From: an uncultured Collinsella sp.
GTDB taxonomy: Bacteria; Actinomycetota; Coriobacteriia; Coriobacteriales; Coriobacteriaceae
Direction: 5' to 3'
Assembly (NCBI GenBank): GCA_902491055.1
Contig: CABUGI010000060.1
Coordinates: 1-11,723 of the forward strand
DNA length: 11,723 nt
Shown here in pieces: positions 1 to 6,892 of this stretch. Position numbers and translations under genes: made by a program. The notes beneath the pieces were generated by a model that saw only the letters and a program-made list of their open reading frames with translations, was not told the DNA's origin and did not search any database. Each line of letters begins with the position of its first letter. Position 1 is the stretch's first letter.

Positions 1-533
1 CCGCCATCGACGGCTTTATCCTGCCGGGCCACGTCGCCACCATCACGGGCTTGGCGCCCTTTAGCTTTTTGGTCGACGAGTTTAAGACTCCAGGCGTGGT
101 AACGGGATTTGAGCCGGTCGACATCTTGCAGGGTATCTGCATGCTGGTCCAGATGGTTGTTGAGGGGCAACCCGCGATCGACAACGCCTACCGTCGCGGC
201 GTCAATGCCGACGGCAATCCCGTGGCGCGCCAGCTGGTCGAGCAGGTATTTGAGCCGTGCGATACCACATGGCGCGGGCTGGGATCGATTGCGGCTTCAG
301 GACTCGCCATTCGTCCCGAGTTTTCGCACTTTGATGCCAGCATGCGCTTTGACGTGCCCATCGAGCCGACGGTCGAGCCACGCGGGTGCCGCTGCGGCGA
401 CGTGCTGCGCGGGGCCATTACGCCGAGCGACTGCCCCCTGTTCGGCCACGCTTGTACGCCCGAGCATCCCGTCGGCCCCTGCATGGTGAGCTCCGAGGGC
501 AGCTGCGCAGCATATTTCCGCTACCGAGGCTAA
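1..533 (+). CDS. hypD: Hydrogenase maturation factor HypD, 3' part only
   Basis: The frame is open from the window edge (first whole codon at 3) to TAA at 531-533, followed at once by an in-frame TAG. About 176 C-terminal residues are present; family members are about 360-380 residues, so roughly half the gene lies to the left. HypD is an iron-sulfur protein that works with HypC to assemble the Fe(CN)2CO group of [NiFe]-hydrogenases in the cytoplasm. Seen here: the family stretch GFEPVDILQG and the cysteine-rich end, with CRCG, a DCPLFG segment, a CTP segment and GPCMVSSEG before a short aromatic tail. HypD sequences share these C-terminal cysteines, which are linked to its metal cluster and redox activity. 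hypE follows 84 bases downstream, the usual hyp order. The identification is firm; only the start is missing. Confidence 0.95.
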   Translation, partial: AIDGFILPGHVATITGLAPFSFLVDEFKTPGVVTGFEPVDILQGICMLVQMVVEGQPAIDNAYRRGVNADGNPVARQLVEQVFEPCDTTWRGLGSIAASGLAIRPEFSHFDASMRFDVPIEPTVEPRGCRCGDVLRGAITPSDCPLFGHACTPEHPVGPCMVSSEGSCAAYFRYRG

Positions 534-538
534 TAGGT

Positions 539-562
539 TCCGCCGTTCTAACGAACGGCGGA
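539..562. repeat. Perfect 10-bp hairpin between hypD and hypE
   Basis: The arms tccgccgttc (539-548) and gaacggcgga (553-562) pair perfectly around a 4-base taac loop, five bases after the first hypD stop codon. No T-run follows on the + strand, so it is not a classical intrinsic terminator. It may mark mRNA processing, attenuation or 3'-end protection between the two hyp genes. The structure is seen directly; any role is inferred. Confidence 0.6.
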
Positions 563-617
563 CCAGTCGACGGTGCGCCTCACCCATATAATTCCACCCA
601 CGATTGGAGTTTTCGAT

Positions 618-1652
618 ATGTCCCATAGCGTTACCGATAGCACCGTCCTGCTGGGCCACGGCTCCGGCGGCCAGATGATGAAACGCATCATCGATGAGGT
701 CTTTTTGGATGCCTTTGGGTCGCCCGAGCTGCTCGAAGGCAACGATGCCGGCGTCGCCGCGCTGCCCGCGAGCGGGCGCATCGCCATGTCGACCGACAGC
801 TTTGTAGTCTCGCCGCAGTTCTTCCCCGGTGGCAACATCGGCCGCCTCGCCGTGTGCGGAACCGTCAACGACGTCGCGACCTCGGGCGCCAACGTGCGCT
901 ACCTGTCGTGCGGCTTTATCCTCGAAGAGGGCTATCCCATGGATAGGCTCCGCCAGATTGTGCAGACGATGGCCGAGACGGCGCACGAGGCGGGCGTGTC
1001 CATAATCACGGGCGACACCAAGGTGGTCGAGCGCGGCGGGGCCGACGGCGTCTATATCAATACCGCCGGCGTGGGCGAGGTGCCTGCGGGCGTGGCGCTC
1101 AGCGGCGCAAACTGCCGCCCCGGCGACGTCATTCTGGTGTCGGGCACACTGGGCGACCACGGCATCGCCATCATGAGCCAACGCGAGGGCCTGGCGTTTT
1201 CGAGCACGATCGAAAGCGATGCCGCGCCGCTCAACCACCTGATTGCCGACGTTTTGGCCACAGCGCCCGGCACGCGTTGCTTTCGCGACCCCACGCGCGG
1301 CGGCCTGGCATCCACGCTCAACGAGTTTGCCCAGGCAAGCGGTGTTGCCATGGAGGTTGACGAGGATGCCGTGCCCGTGCGTCCCGACGTGCAGGCCGCC
1401 TGCGAGATGCTCGGCTACGATGTGCTGCAGGTGGCAAACGAGGGCAAGATGGTCGCCGTGGTGCCGGCCGAGCAAGCCGATGCCGCGCTGAGCGCCATGC
1501 GCGCCGCCCGCTACGGCGAGAATGCCGCCATCATCGGTCGCGTGCTGCCGCTTGCCGAGGGCGCTCGACCCGCCGTGCGCGTACGCACCGGCTGGGGATC
1601 GACCCGCATCCTCGACATGCTCGTAGGAGAGCAGCTGCCGAGAATTTGCTAG
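618..1652 (+). CDS. hypE: Hydrogenase maturation protein HypE (carbamoyl dehydratase)
   Basis: HypE takes the carbamoyl group delivered by HypF on its C-terminal cysteine and dehydrates it with ATP to a thiocyanate, the source of the CN ligands of [NiFe]-hydrogenase. The 344-residue product has the expected length. It shows the N-terminal HGSGGQ motif (residues 14-19), the glycine-rich ITGDTKVVERG segment and RDPTRGG of the AIRS/PurM-like ATP-binding fold. It ends exactly in PRIC, with the essential terminal Cys344. ATG at 618 is preferred because TTGGAG (604-609) lies 8 bases upstream; an in-frame GTG at 573 would add 15 residues with no family character and would start just behind the hairpin. 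The gene is 84 bases after hypD on the same strand and is probably co-transcribed with it. Confidence 0.96.
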   Translation: MSHSVTDSTVLLGHGSGGQMMKRIIDEVFLDAFGSPELLEGNDAGVAALPASGRIAMSTDSFVVSPQFFPGGNIGRLAVCGTVNDVATSGANVRYLSCGFILEEGYPMDRLRQIVQTMAETAHEAGVSIITGDTKVVERGGADGVYINTAGVGEVPAGVALSGANCRPGDVILVSGTLGDHGIAIMSQREGLAFSSTIESDAAPLNHLIADVLATAPGTRCFRDPTRGGLASTLNEFAQASGVAMEVDEDAVPVRPDVQAACEMLGYDVLQVANEGKMVAVVPAEQADAALSAMRAARYGENAAIIGRVLPLAEGARPAVRVRTGWGSTRILDMLVGEQLPRIC

Positions 1653-1776
1653 GGCAGAATCGCATGATTGGCGCGATGTCACCTGATATCCCTGGAGATG
1701 TTCAGATTCCAACCACGCCCAACGCGGAAGCCCAGTATTATGAGGTGCGTTTTGAAACCCAATGACGGGAGCTTTC

Positions 1777-2445
1777 ATGGCAGCAGCTTTTTCCCATGTG
1801 ATCTTTGATCTGGACGGCACCATCCTCAACACGCTCGAGGACCTGGCGGCCGCCGGCAACCATACCTGCGAGACGCACGGCTGGCCTACGTTTGCCGTCG
1901 ACGAGTACCGCTACAAGGTGGGAAACGGCATGCTCAAGCTGGTTGAGCGCTTTATGCCCGCCGAGTACGCGGGCGACGGCCGCATGTTTGAGCAGACGCT
2001 TGCCGAGTTTAGGGCTTACTACGGCGATCACAAGGAGGACCACACCGCCCCCTATGCCGGCACGATCGAGATGCTCGACCGCCTGCGCGCCGCGGGTGTG
2101 CAGCTTGCCGTGCTCACCAACAAGGACCACATCTCGGCGGCTCCGCTTATCGAAAAGTATTTTGGTTCCGAGCGCTTTGCGCTGGTACAGGGCCGTGTCG
2201 ATGCGTTTCCGCCTAAGCCCGAAGCACCCGTCACACTGCATGTGATGGAGGAGCTGGGCGCCGATCCGGCAACCACACTCTATGTGGGCGATTCCAATGT
2301 CGATATCCTGACCGGCCACAACACCGGCCTTAAGAGCGCGGGCGTCTGCTGGGGTTTCCGCGGCCGTGCAGAGCTGGAGGCCGCCGGCGCCGACTACGTG
2401 GTGGACACCCAGGCAGAGCTCACGGCGCTGGTACTGGGCGAGTAA
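1777..2445 (+). CDS. HAD-superfamily phosphatase, phosphoglycolate phosphatase-like
   Basis: A 222-residue HAD hydrolase resembling Gph and the beta-phosphoglucomutase group. Motif I is DLDGT (residues 11-15; nucleophile Asp11, acid/base Asp13), motif II is in AVLTNK (Thr114), motif III Lys147 sits in PPKPE, and motif IV is GDSNVD (171-176). An alpha-helical cap domain lies between motifs I and II, as in subclass I enzymes. The enzyme should be cytoplasmic and dephosphorylate a small phosphate ester; phosphoglycolate is the default guess, but the substrate cannot be read from sequence. ATG at 1777 is chosen because GGGAG (1767-1771) lies 5 bases upstream; ATG at 1762 lacks a well-placed site. 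It follows hypE after 124 bases with no evident terminator, so read-through from the hyp genes is possible. A link to hydrogenase maturation is not implied. Confidence 0.85.
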   Translation: MAAAFSHVIFDLDGTILNTLEDLAAAGNHTCETHGWPTFAVDEYRYKVGNGMLKLVERFMPAEYAGDGRMFEQTLAEFRAYYGDHKEDHTAPYAGTIEMLDRLRAAGVQLAVLTNKDHISAAPLIEKYFGSERFALVQGRVDAFPPKPEAPVTLHVMEELGADPATTLYVGDSNVDILTGHNTGLKSAGVCWGFRGRAELEAAGADYVVDTQAELTALVLGE

Positions 2446-2610
2446 CCGCTCATCCCTCCCACGGGTAGCTAATGTGGGACGGGACTCTTTTAGCCGCCCC
2501 CCTGCACCAAAGGAGTGTCCCAACTGCCGGCAGAAAAGGAACCTCCCCAAGTGCCGCCTTCGGCAGCGATGGCAACGCCACAGGCACAAGTGCCACTTTA
2601 GGCCAGCCAA
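2446..2610. other. Non-coding stretch with several weak palindromes
   Basis: This is the first part of the 339-base gap between the phosphatase gene and the convergent lipoprotein gene. I see no credible gene. It holds short dyads: tcccac/gtggga (2457-2462 with 2474-2479, followed by a short T-run at 2488-2491, so possibly the phosphatase terminator), a bulged gggactc/gagtgtccc pair (2481-2487 with 2513-2521), ctgccggcag (2524-2533), and tgccg-cctt-cggca (2552-2565). They may be decayed repeat copies. Support for function is weak. Confidence 0.4.
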
Positions 2611-2784
2611 GGGAACGCCGTTGTTTTGGCAACGACAGCGAAAGCCCGCCAGAGCGAGCAAGGTGCCTTGAAACAAGGCGGCATTGACCTTCTGGTCATG
2701 CCGCCGAAGTTGAAAGGCAGATTGCCGCTCCGGCGGGCTTGCAGCGTCGAGCAGTTGCGGCGTTTGGTAAAACGCCGCAACGAA
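2611..2784. repeat. Palindromic intergenic repeat, copy R1
   Basis: R1 lies between convergent genes. Arms at 2643-2689 and 2694-2739 form one long imperfect hairpin (outer AGCCCGCC with GGCGGGCT; core ggcggcattgacc with ggtcatgccgcc around a ttct loop at 2690-2693). A second hairpin follows: ttgcggcgttt (2755-2765), ggta loop, aaacgccgcaa (2770-2780), a perfect 11-bp stem ending four bases before the complement of the lipoprotein stop codon. AACGCCG (2614-2620) and CGGCGTT (2758-2764) form short inverted ends. The same parts in the same order occur at 10745-10967 (R2), with paired changes that keep the stems. It may act as a two-way terminator. No transposase is present. Confidence 0.8.
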
Positions 2785-3342
2785 CTAGCTCATCATCGCA
2801 TTCATCATCTCGGTGGTTGCGGAATCGTCAGCAGACCACTCGTTATCCTCGTTGGCGGAATACTTAAAGGTGACCTTGGTGTCCTTGGGCTTGGCGGCCT
2901 TGGTCACGTCGACCATGACCTGGCCGGCCATCTTGTACAGGTCGTCCTCGGAAGGCATCGTATCGAGTGCGGCGATCTTCTCCTGATACTGGGTGGCGAA
3001 ATCTTCGACGATCTTGTTCATGGACTTGCAGGTGATGGTGACCTCGGCGGTCGCGGTACCCTTGTCCTCATCGACCGTCACATCGCCGATCTTGTAGTCA
3101 AAGCCCTCGAGATAGCTCTTGGCATACTCCTTGGGATCGATGCCCAGCTGCTCAAACTCGTCACCCGAAGCCTCTTCCAGGCCGGAGAGGAAGTCATCGC
3201 CGCCGTTCTTGATCTCGTCAAACTGGCTCGTAAGGTCGTTGGTGATGAACTCCTCCACCGAAGGCCCTCCGCAGCCGGAAAGCAAAACCACGCACGCGAC
3301 CAGGGCAGCCATCAGGGGCGCAAGCAGCAGCTTCTTTTTCAT
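2785..3342 (-). CDS. Small secreted lipoprotein of unknown function
   Basis: A 185-residue lipoprotein. It starts with MKKK, a hydrophobic stretch (about residues 5-22) and the lipobox LSGC, placing the lipid-modified cysteine at residue 24. The mature part should be anchored on the outer face of the membrane. It is acidic and mostly hydrophilic, with a likely mixed alpha/beta domain (for example DVTVDEDKGTATAEVTITCKS and a later KVTFKYS strand), resembling small extracytoplasmic domains of uncharacterised Gram-positive lipoproteins; I cannot name the family with confidence. Start choice: ATG at 3342 has GGAGG (complement of 3349-3353) 6 bases upstream and begins exactly at the signal peptide. 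Upstream in-frame codons lack such support. A GC-rich hairpin lies in the leader. Nothing nearby points to a role; the flanking PTS gene is separated by its own terminator. Confidence 0.8.
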   Translation of the reverse strand: MKKKLLLAPLMAALVACVVLLSGCGGPSVEEFITNDLTSQFDEIKNGGDDFLSGLEEASGDEFEQLGIDPKEYAKSYLEGFDYKIGDVTVDEDKGTATAEVTITCKSMNKIVEDFATQYQEKIAALDTMPSEDDLYKMAGQVMVDVTKAAKPKDTKVTFKYSANEDNEWSADDSATTEMMNAMMS

Positions 3343-3362
3343 GACATTCCTCCAAACAAGCG

Positions 3363-3385
3363 GCGCTGCGTTCCCCGCGCAGCGC
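3363..3385 (-). promoter_or_regulatory. GC-rich hairpin in the lipoprotein leader
   Basis: The arms gcgctgcg (3363-3370) and cgcagcgc (3378-3385) are perfect complements around a 7-base loop. The hairpin lies about 10 bases upstream of the GGAGG ribosome binding site of the lipoprotein gene. It could stabilise the mRNA or modulate translation. There is no T-run after it on the minus strand, so it is not a classical terminator. The structure is seen; the role is inferred. Confidence 0.5.
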
Positions 3386-3519
3386 ACGTCGTGACAGTAA
3401 GTCCATATTAGCGGCTCCGTCCAAACCCCTACGTCGCAAAAGCGCGGGCGGCTCAATTTGACGAGCGAATGGCCCATAAAGCAAGCCCCCTGCAATAAAA
3501 TGCGCCTGCTCAGCCTATT

Positions 3520-3552
3520 AAAAAAGGGTGGCCGGATAACCCGACCACCCTT
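3520..3552 (-). terminator. Intrinsic terminator after the PTS IIA gene
   Basis: Read on the minus strand, aagggtgg and ccaccctt pair (3545-3552 with 3524-3531) with one A-C mismatch and three more inner pairs around a 5-base loop. The hairpin is followed directly by a run of six T (complement of 3520-3525). It starts 23 bases after the stop codon of the IIA gene, in the right orientation and spacing for a Rho-independent terminator. It separates that gene from the lipoprotein gene. Confidence 0.85.
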
Positions 3553-3575
3553 GTGCATCTTCTGGATGCCGCAGA

Positions 3576-4112
3576 CTACTTGCGGACGACCTTGACGATG
3601 ACATCGCCGGCGGCGACGGCGGACTCAGCCTCAACGGCGAGCTCGACATCGGCAAACTCGGCGGTGTTGGACGCGGCCACGACGACGCAGTCCTTGTAAC
3701 CGGCGGCAGCGATCTTGGCGCGGTCGATCTTGAGCAAGGGCTGGCCGGCCTTCACGACGTCGTCGGCCTTGACGAAGCCCTCGAAGCCGTCGCCGTTCAT
3801 GTTGACGGTATCGACGCCAACGTGCACCAGAACCTCGATGCCGCTATCGGACTGCAGACCCACGGCGTGACCCATGGTGACGGTCACCTTGCCGTCGCAG
3901 GGAGCGTAGACCAGGTCGTCCTCGGGCCACACGGCGCAGCCCTTGCCCAGGACCTCGCCACCAAAGACGGGATCGGGAACGTCAGCCATCTTGATGACCT
4001 TGCCCTTGACAGGCGAGCACAGCACGTCGGCGCCGGCAGAAGCAGAGATGGAGGCCGGAGCAGCAGCTGCCGCGGGCTCAGCCTTCTTCTTGAACATGTC
4101 AAACAGACCCAT
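3576..4112 (-). CDS. crr: PTS glucose-type enzyme IIA (Crr-like phosphocarrier)
   Basis: A 178-residue soluble EIIA of the glucose family, which accepts phosphate from HPr and passes it to an EIIB domain; in some bacteria it also signals carbon status. The two family histidines are visible: His82 in MGHAVGLQSDSG and the phosphorylated His97 in VLVHVGVDTV, followed by the GDGFEGFV turn. The N-terminus MGLFDMFKKK resembles the short amphipathic membrane-binding helix of enterobacterial EIIA-Glc, here joined by an Ala-rich linker (about residues 11-27). ATG at 4112 has an AGAGGAG-type site 7 bases upstream; the frame continues further upstream but the family homology does not. It has its own promoter and terminator, so it is probably a single-gene unit. 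No EIIBC partner lies in the window, so it may serve several permeases. The symbol is by family resemblance. Confidence 0.92.
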   Translation of the reverse strand: MGLFDMFKKKAEPAAAAAPASISASAGADVLCSPVKGKVIKMADVPDPVFGGEVLGKGCAVWPEDDLVYAPCDGKVTVTMGHAVGLQSDSGIEVLVHVGVDTVNMNGDGFEGFVKADDVVKAGQPLLKIDRAKIAAAGYKDCVVVAASNTAEFADVELAVEAESAVAAGDVIVKVVRK

Positions 4113-4133
4113 ACGTTTTCTCCTCTTGATAAA

Positions 4134-4149
4134 GCGCAACGTTTTGCGC
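4134..4149 (-). promoter_or_regulatory. Dyad just inside the IIA gene leader, possible operator or hairpin
   Basis: gcgcaa (4134-4139) and ttgcgc (4144-4149) form a perfect 6-bp dyad around cgtt. It sits a few bases after the predicted transcription start and upstream of the ribosome binding site. That position suits a repressor operator or a leader hairpin. No bound protein can be named from the sequence. Confidence 0.4.
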
Positions 4150-4161
4150 ATGCTTATGGTG

Positions 4162-4190
4162 ATTATAGTGCTAAATGGCAAAAATACTAA
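4162..4190 (-). promoter_or_regulatory. Predicted promoter of the PTS IIA gene
   Basis: On the minus strand there is a perfect TATAAT -10 box (complement of 4162-4167). Seventeen bases upstream lies a weak -35 box TTAGTA (complement of 4185-4190; 3 of 6 consensus bases). Transcription would start near 4155, giving a leader of about 43 bases. The surrounding DNA is notably AT-rich against a GC-rich background, which supports the call. Confidence 0.65.
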
Positions 4191-4194
4191 GGCG

Positions 4195-4215
4195 AGGGCT
4201 CGAATCGCAAGCCCT
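4195..4215 (-). terminator. Weak candidate terminator after bglA
   Basis: agggct (4195-4200) and agccct (4210-4215) pair around a 9-base loop, about 50 bases after the bglA stop codon. On the minus strand only a broken T-rich stretch follows, and it overlaps the IIA promoter. Just beside it, the 10-mer aagcccttcc occurs twice in tandem (4209-4228). Read-through from bglA into the IIA gene remains possible. Confidence 0.3.
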
Positions 4216-4263
4216 TCCAAGCCCTTCCCAAAACCTTTTCCCCAGTGGCACTCATATTGTCGA

Positions 4264-5712
4264 TTAAGCCAGACCCTCGGTGCCGTTGGACTTGATGATC
4301 TTCTGGTATGCGAAGAAGCTGTCCTTGCGGCGGCGCTCGTAGGTACCGGTGCCGTCGTCGTACTTATCGACGTGGATGAAGCCGTAGCGCTTGCGCATCT
4401 CGCCAGTGCCGGCGGAAACCAGGTCGATGGGACCCCACCAGGTGTAGGCAATCAGGTCAACGCCGTCGGCAATGGCCTCGCCCATGGCCTTGATGTGGCT
4501 CTGCAAGTAGGCGATGCGATACGGGTCGTGGATGGAGCCGTCCTCCTCGACCTCGTCGTAGGCGCCCATGCCGTTCTCGACCACCATCAGCGGAATCTCG
4601 TAGCGGGCGTAAATCTCGTTGAGGGCGATGCGCAGGCCCAACGGATCGATCTGCCAGCCCCAGTCGGTGGACTCCAGATAGGGATTCTTGCCGCCAAAGG
4701 TCATGTTGCCCTCGGTCATCTCGTGGTCCTTGTGGGTGCCCACGGTGCCGGACATGTAGTAGCTAAAGGTGTAGAAATCAACCTTGCCGTCGGCGATATC
4801 CTGCAGGTCGCCGTCCTCCATCACGAGCTCAACATCGTTCTCGGCCCAGAAGCGCTTGGCGTAGAACGGGTACTTGCCGCGCACCTGCACGTCGGAGCAG
4901 TACCAGTTCATGGTATTCATCTCCTGCTGCGTGGCGAACACGTCGGCCGGATCGCACGTGGCGGCATAGGAAAGGATGAAGCAGTCCATGTTGCCCATCT
5001 TAAACTGCGGGTAATGCTCGTGGGCATAGCGCACGACGCGGCCGCTGGCGACAAACTGGTGATGCAGCGCCTGCATACGAGCCTGCGGCGTGGTGTGGAC
5101 CGCCGACGCCGGACCCTCAAAGCCCTGAATCATGCTGGTCTCAAAGAGGTTGCCCATATCCTGAGTACCGCAGTTGATCTCGTTGAAGGTGAGCCAGAAC
5201 TTGACCTTGTCCTGATAGCGGTCGAAGACGGTCTGGCAGTACTTCTCAAAGAAGCCGATGAGCTCGCGGCTCGCCCAGCCGTTGTATTTCTCGACCAGGT
5301 GATAGGGCATCTCGTAGTGCGAGAGGGTCACGAGCGGCTCGATATGGTGAGCGCGCAGGCAGTCGAAGACGCGGTCGTAGAAGGCGAGGCCGGCCTCGTT
5401 GGGCTCGGCGTCATCGCCGTTGGGGAAGATGCGGCTCCAGGAGATGGACATGCGGAACATATTGAAGCCCATCTCGGCAAACAGCGCGATGTCCTCCTCG
5501 TAGTGATGGTAGAAATCGATACCGTCATGATTGGGGTAGAAGCGGTTGGGGTCGATGTCGATCGTAATCTGACGCGGCTCCTTGTAGCTGCCGCCCAAGA
5601 AATGGTCGTCGACGGAAGCACCGCGGCCGTCCACGTTCCAAGCGCCCTCAAACTGGTTGGCAGCAGTGGCGCCGCCCCAATAGAAACCCTCGGGGAACTT
5701 GATGTTTGCCAT
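4264..5712 (-). CDS. 6-phospho-beta-glucosidase, glycoside hydrolase family 1
   Basis: This 482-residue cytoplasmic GH1 enzyme should hydrolyse PTS-imported 6-phospho-beta-glucosides such as cellobiose-6-phosphate, salicin-6-phosphate or arbutin-6-phosphate. Seen: the N-terminal FYWGGATAANQFEGA signature (residues 10-24), the acid/base Glu178 in TFNEIN, and the nucleophile Glu379 in VVENG. The phospho-substrate signature SAGTGEMRKRYG starts at 433, with Ser433, Lys441 and Tyr443 fitting the phosphate-binding set of the 6-phospho branch. The length is normal and intact. ATG at 5712 has AAAGGAG ending 6 bases upstream; the ATG at 5718 would abut that site. araC lies upstream on the same strand (172-base gap holding repeat copy A) and the PTS IIA gene lies downstream, matching a PTS-fed pathway. 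Substrate identity within the branch cannot be settled here. Confidence 0.94.
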   Translation of the reverse strand: MANIKFPEGFYWGGATAANQFEGAWNVDGRGASVDDHFLGGSYKEPRQITIDIDPNRFYPNHDGIDFYHHYEEDIALFAEMGFNMFRMSISWSRIFPNGDDAEPNEAGLAFYDRVFDCLRAHHIEPLVTLSHYEMPYHLVEKYNGWASRELIGFFEKYCQTVFDRYQDKVKFWLTFNEINCGTQDMGNLFETSMIQGFEGPASAVHTTPQARMQALHHQFVASGRVVRYAHEHYPQFKMGNMDCFILSYAATCDPADVFATQQEMNTMNWYCSDVQVRGKYPFYAKRFWAENDVELVMEDGDLQDIADGKVDFYTFSYYMSGTVGTHKDHEMTEGNMTFGGKNPYLESTDWGWQIDPLGLRIALNEIYARYEIPLMVVENGMGAYDEVEEDGSIHDPYRIAYLQSHIKAMGEAIADGVDLIAYTWWGPIDLVSAGTGEMRKRYGFIHVDKYDDGTGTYERRRKDSFFAYQKIIKSNGTEGLA

Positions 5713-5849
5713 GAGCATCTCCTTTGCATCGCGGATCGATGAGCTGAGTATCGCCCACGCGCGGGACGGGCAGAAGCGGGCGCGCCAAGCCCGACACTTC
5801 TTTTCGTTCTCGAGTCCTGCCGCCGCCCCGTCCCTGACACTTCCTGATA

Positions 5850-5899
5850 CCGACCAAAAAGGGACAGGTTTATTTTGGGAGGTTTTATCTGGGCAAACG
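5850..5899 (-). repeat. Dispersed hairpin repeat, copy A, at the 3' end of araC
   Basis: On the minus strand it begins cgtttgcccagataaaacc, then an AATAAACCTGTCCC core, then TTTTTGG. The same order recurs in copy B (7045-7099); the second half also recurs in copy C (9666-9704). The flanks pair imperfectly (ACC..CCAAAA with TTTTGG..GGT). The araC stop codon TAA (complement of 5885-5887) and its last codons lie inside it. It may mark the 3' end of the araC transcript. Confidence 0.75.
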
Positions 5900-6892
5900 C
5901 CGGCGGTAGGCAGCCGGCGTGCAGCCATAGCGCTCGGCAAATTTTTTGTAAAAGAAGCTCATATTGGCATAGCCCACCTCGCGCGCTGCGGCCTCTGCAG
6001 TAGCACCGGCATCGAGTAGCGCCGCCGCGCGTGTCAGGCGGCTCTCCTGCACGAGCTGCATAAATGTGCGGCCCGTCTGCCGCTTGAGCAGCGCGCTTGC
6101 GTAGTTGGGACTCAGGTGCAGATGGCGGGCTAAGTCGTTGAGTGTGCAATCGCAAGCATGCCGCTCGATGTAGCTCATCGCAGCTGCAACCTGCGCCGAG
6201 GGAAGCGCGGGGCCGTCCGTTTGCAACAGCGCGGCCTCGTAGCTTTGCATGAGCTCGACCAGCAGCAGCTCAAACAGCCTCGACACAATCTGGGGGCTCG
6301 CTAACGTCGGCTCCAGGAGCTCGCACAACATCTCCTGCATATACCGGCGCACGCGGCGGCTGTTGCCCGTACGGAAATGCACGTGCCCGCGATGATCGGT
6401 CTCGTCGTTAAGTGCGTTGAGCAGGAACTGCGAGACAGCGCTTGCGGACGAAAGGCTTTGCTCCAAGCTGCGGCGCAGCATCGGCCGCGAAATGACAATG
6501 CTCAACATCAGGTCGTGCTCGCCGAGCTCACCTACGGCATGCGGGCAGGCGACATCGAGCAGAAGCACCTCGTTTTGGGCGAGCGTGAGTTGCGTACCAT
6601 TGACAATCTGTGGCGCGCGCCCTCGATAGACATAGCTGATTTCGACATAATCGTGCACGTGCTCCGGCACGGGGTTAAAGCGCGAGTTGCGCACAATCGA
6701 CAGGCCCTCGGGCATGCCTTCTTGGTGCAGAGCGTACGTCGCGTTACCGATTTTATGCACATGCCTGCCATCGATATCTGCCTGTTGGCCCTGTCTAAAT
6801 GCATCGTTCCAGTCATAGCGGGCGCCCGCGCAGTAAGCGCGCTCGCTGTCGGTCAGCTTGAGCAAAAGATTGTCCAAACGTGCGATATCCAT
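5885..6892 (-). CDS. AraC-family transcriptional regulator with cupin sensor domain
   Basis: A 335-residue DNA-binding regulator. The N-terminal half carries a cupin-like pocket (FNPVPEHVHDYVEISYVYRG near residues 72-91, with His78 and His80, then a CPHAVGE strand near 116), the usual sugar-sensing fold. The C-terminal 100 residues hold the two helix-turn-helix units: LNDLARHLHLSPNYASALLKRQTG (about 251-274) and AAREVGYANMSFFYKKFAERYGCTPAAYRR (about 302-331). It is divergent from the large hydrolase gene (218-base gap) and upstream of bglA on the same strand, so it probably controls one or both. The start at 6892 fits the N-terminal alignment, but its ribosome binding site is weak (GGTGG about 4 bases upstream). 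Its final residues RLPR and stop are encoded by repeat copy A. The inducer is unknown. Confidence 0.9.
   Translation of the reverse strand: MDIARLDNLLLKLTDSERAYCAGARYDWNDAFRQGQQADIDGRHVHKIGNATYALHQEGMPEGLSIVRNSRFNPVPEHVHDYVEISYVYRGRAPQIVNGTQLTLAQNEVLLLDVACPHAVGELGEHDLMLSIVISRPMLRRSLEQSLSSASAVSQFLLNALNDETDHRGHVHFRTGNSRRVRRYMQEMLCELLEPTLASPQIVSRLFELLLVELMQSYEAALLQTDGPALPSAQVAAAMSYIERHACDCTLNDLARHLHLSPNYASALLKRQTGRTFMQLVQESRLTRAAALLDAGATAEAAAREVGYANMSFFYKKFAERYGCTPAAYRRRLPR

Noticed and set aside
573..617. Upstream GTG start for hypE
   Set aside because: It would add 15 residues not seen in the family; the ATG at 618 has a well-spaced GGAG site.
297..1859. Long open frame (about 520 codons) on the minus strand opposite hypD/hypE
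   Set aside because: It is antisense to hypE and hypD, which have clear family motifs. Its translation is low-complexity, rich in Arg, Ala, His and Gly, as expected of a GC-rich shadow frame.
2472..2687. Possible 71-codon gene in the gap after the phosphatase
   Set aside because: It has no good ribosome binding site, runs into palindromic repeat R1 and its translation has no recognisable features.
3386..3519. TAATAT on the minus strand as a promoter for the lipoprotein gene
   Set aside because: It matches only 4 of 6 bases and has no credible -35 box at 16-18 bases.
3943..5742. Long open frame (about 599 codons) on the plus strand opposite bglA and the IIA gene
   Set aside because: It is antisense to the GH1 enzyme with intact catalytic motifs. 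Its Val/Ala/His/Gly-rich translation has no domain and it has no ribosome binding site.
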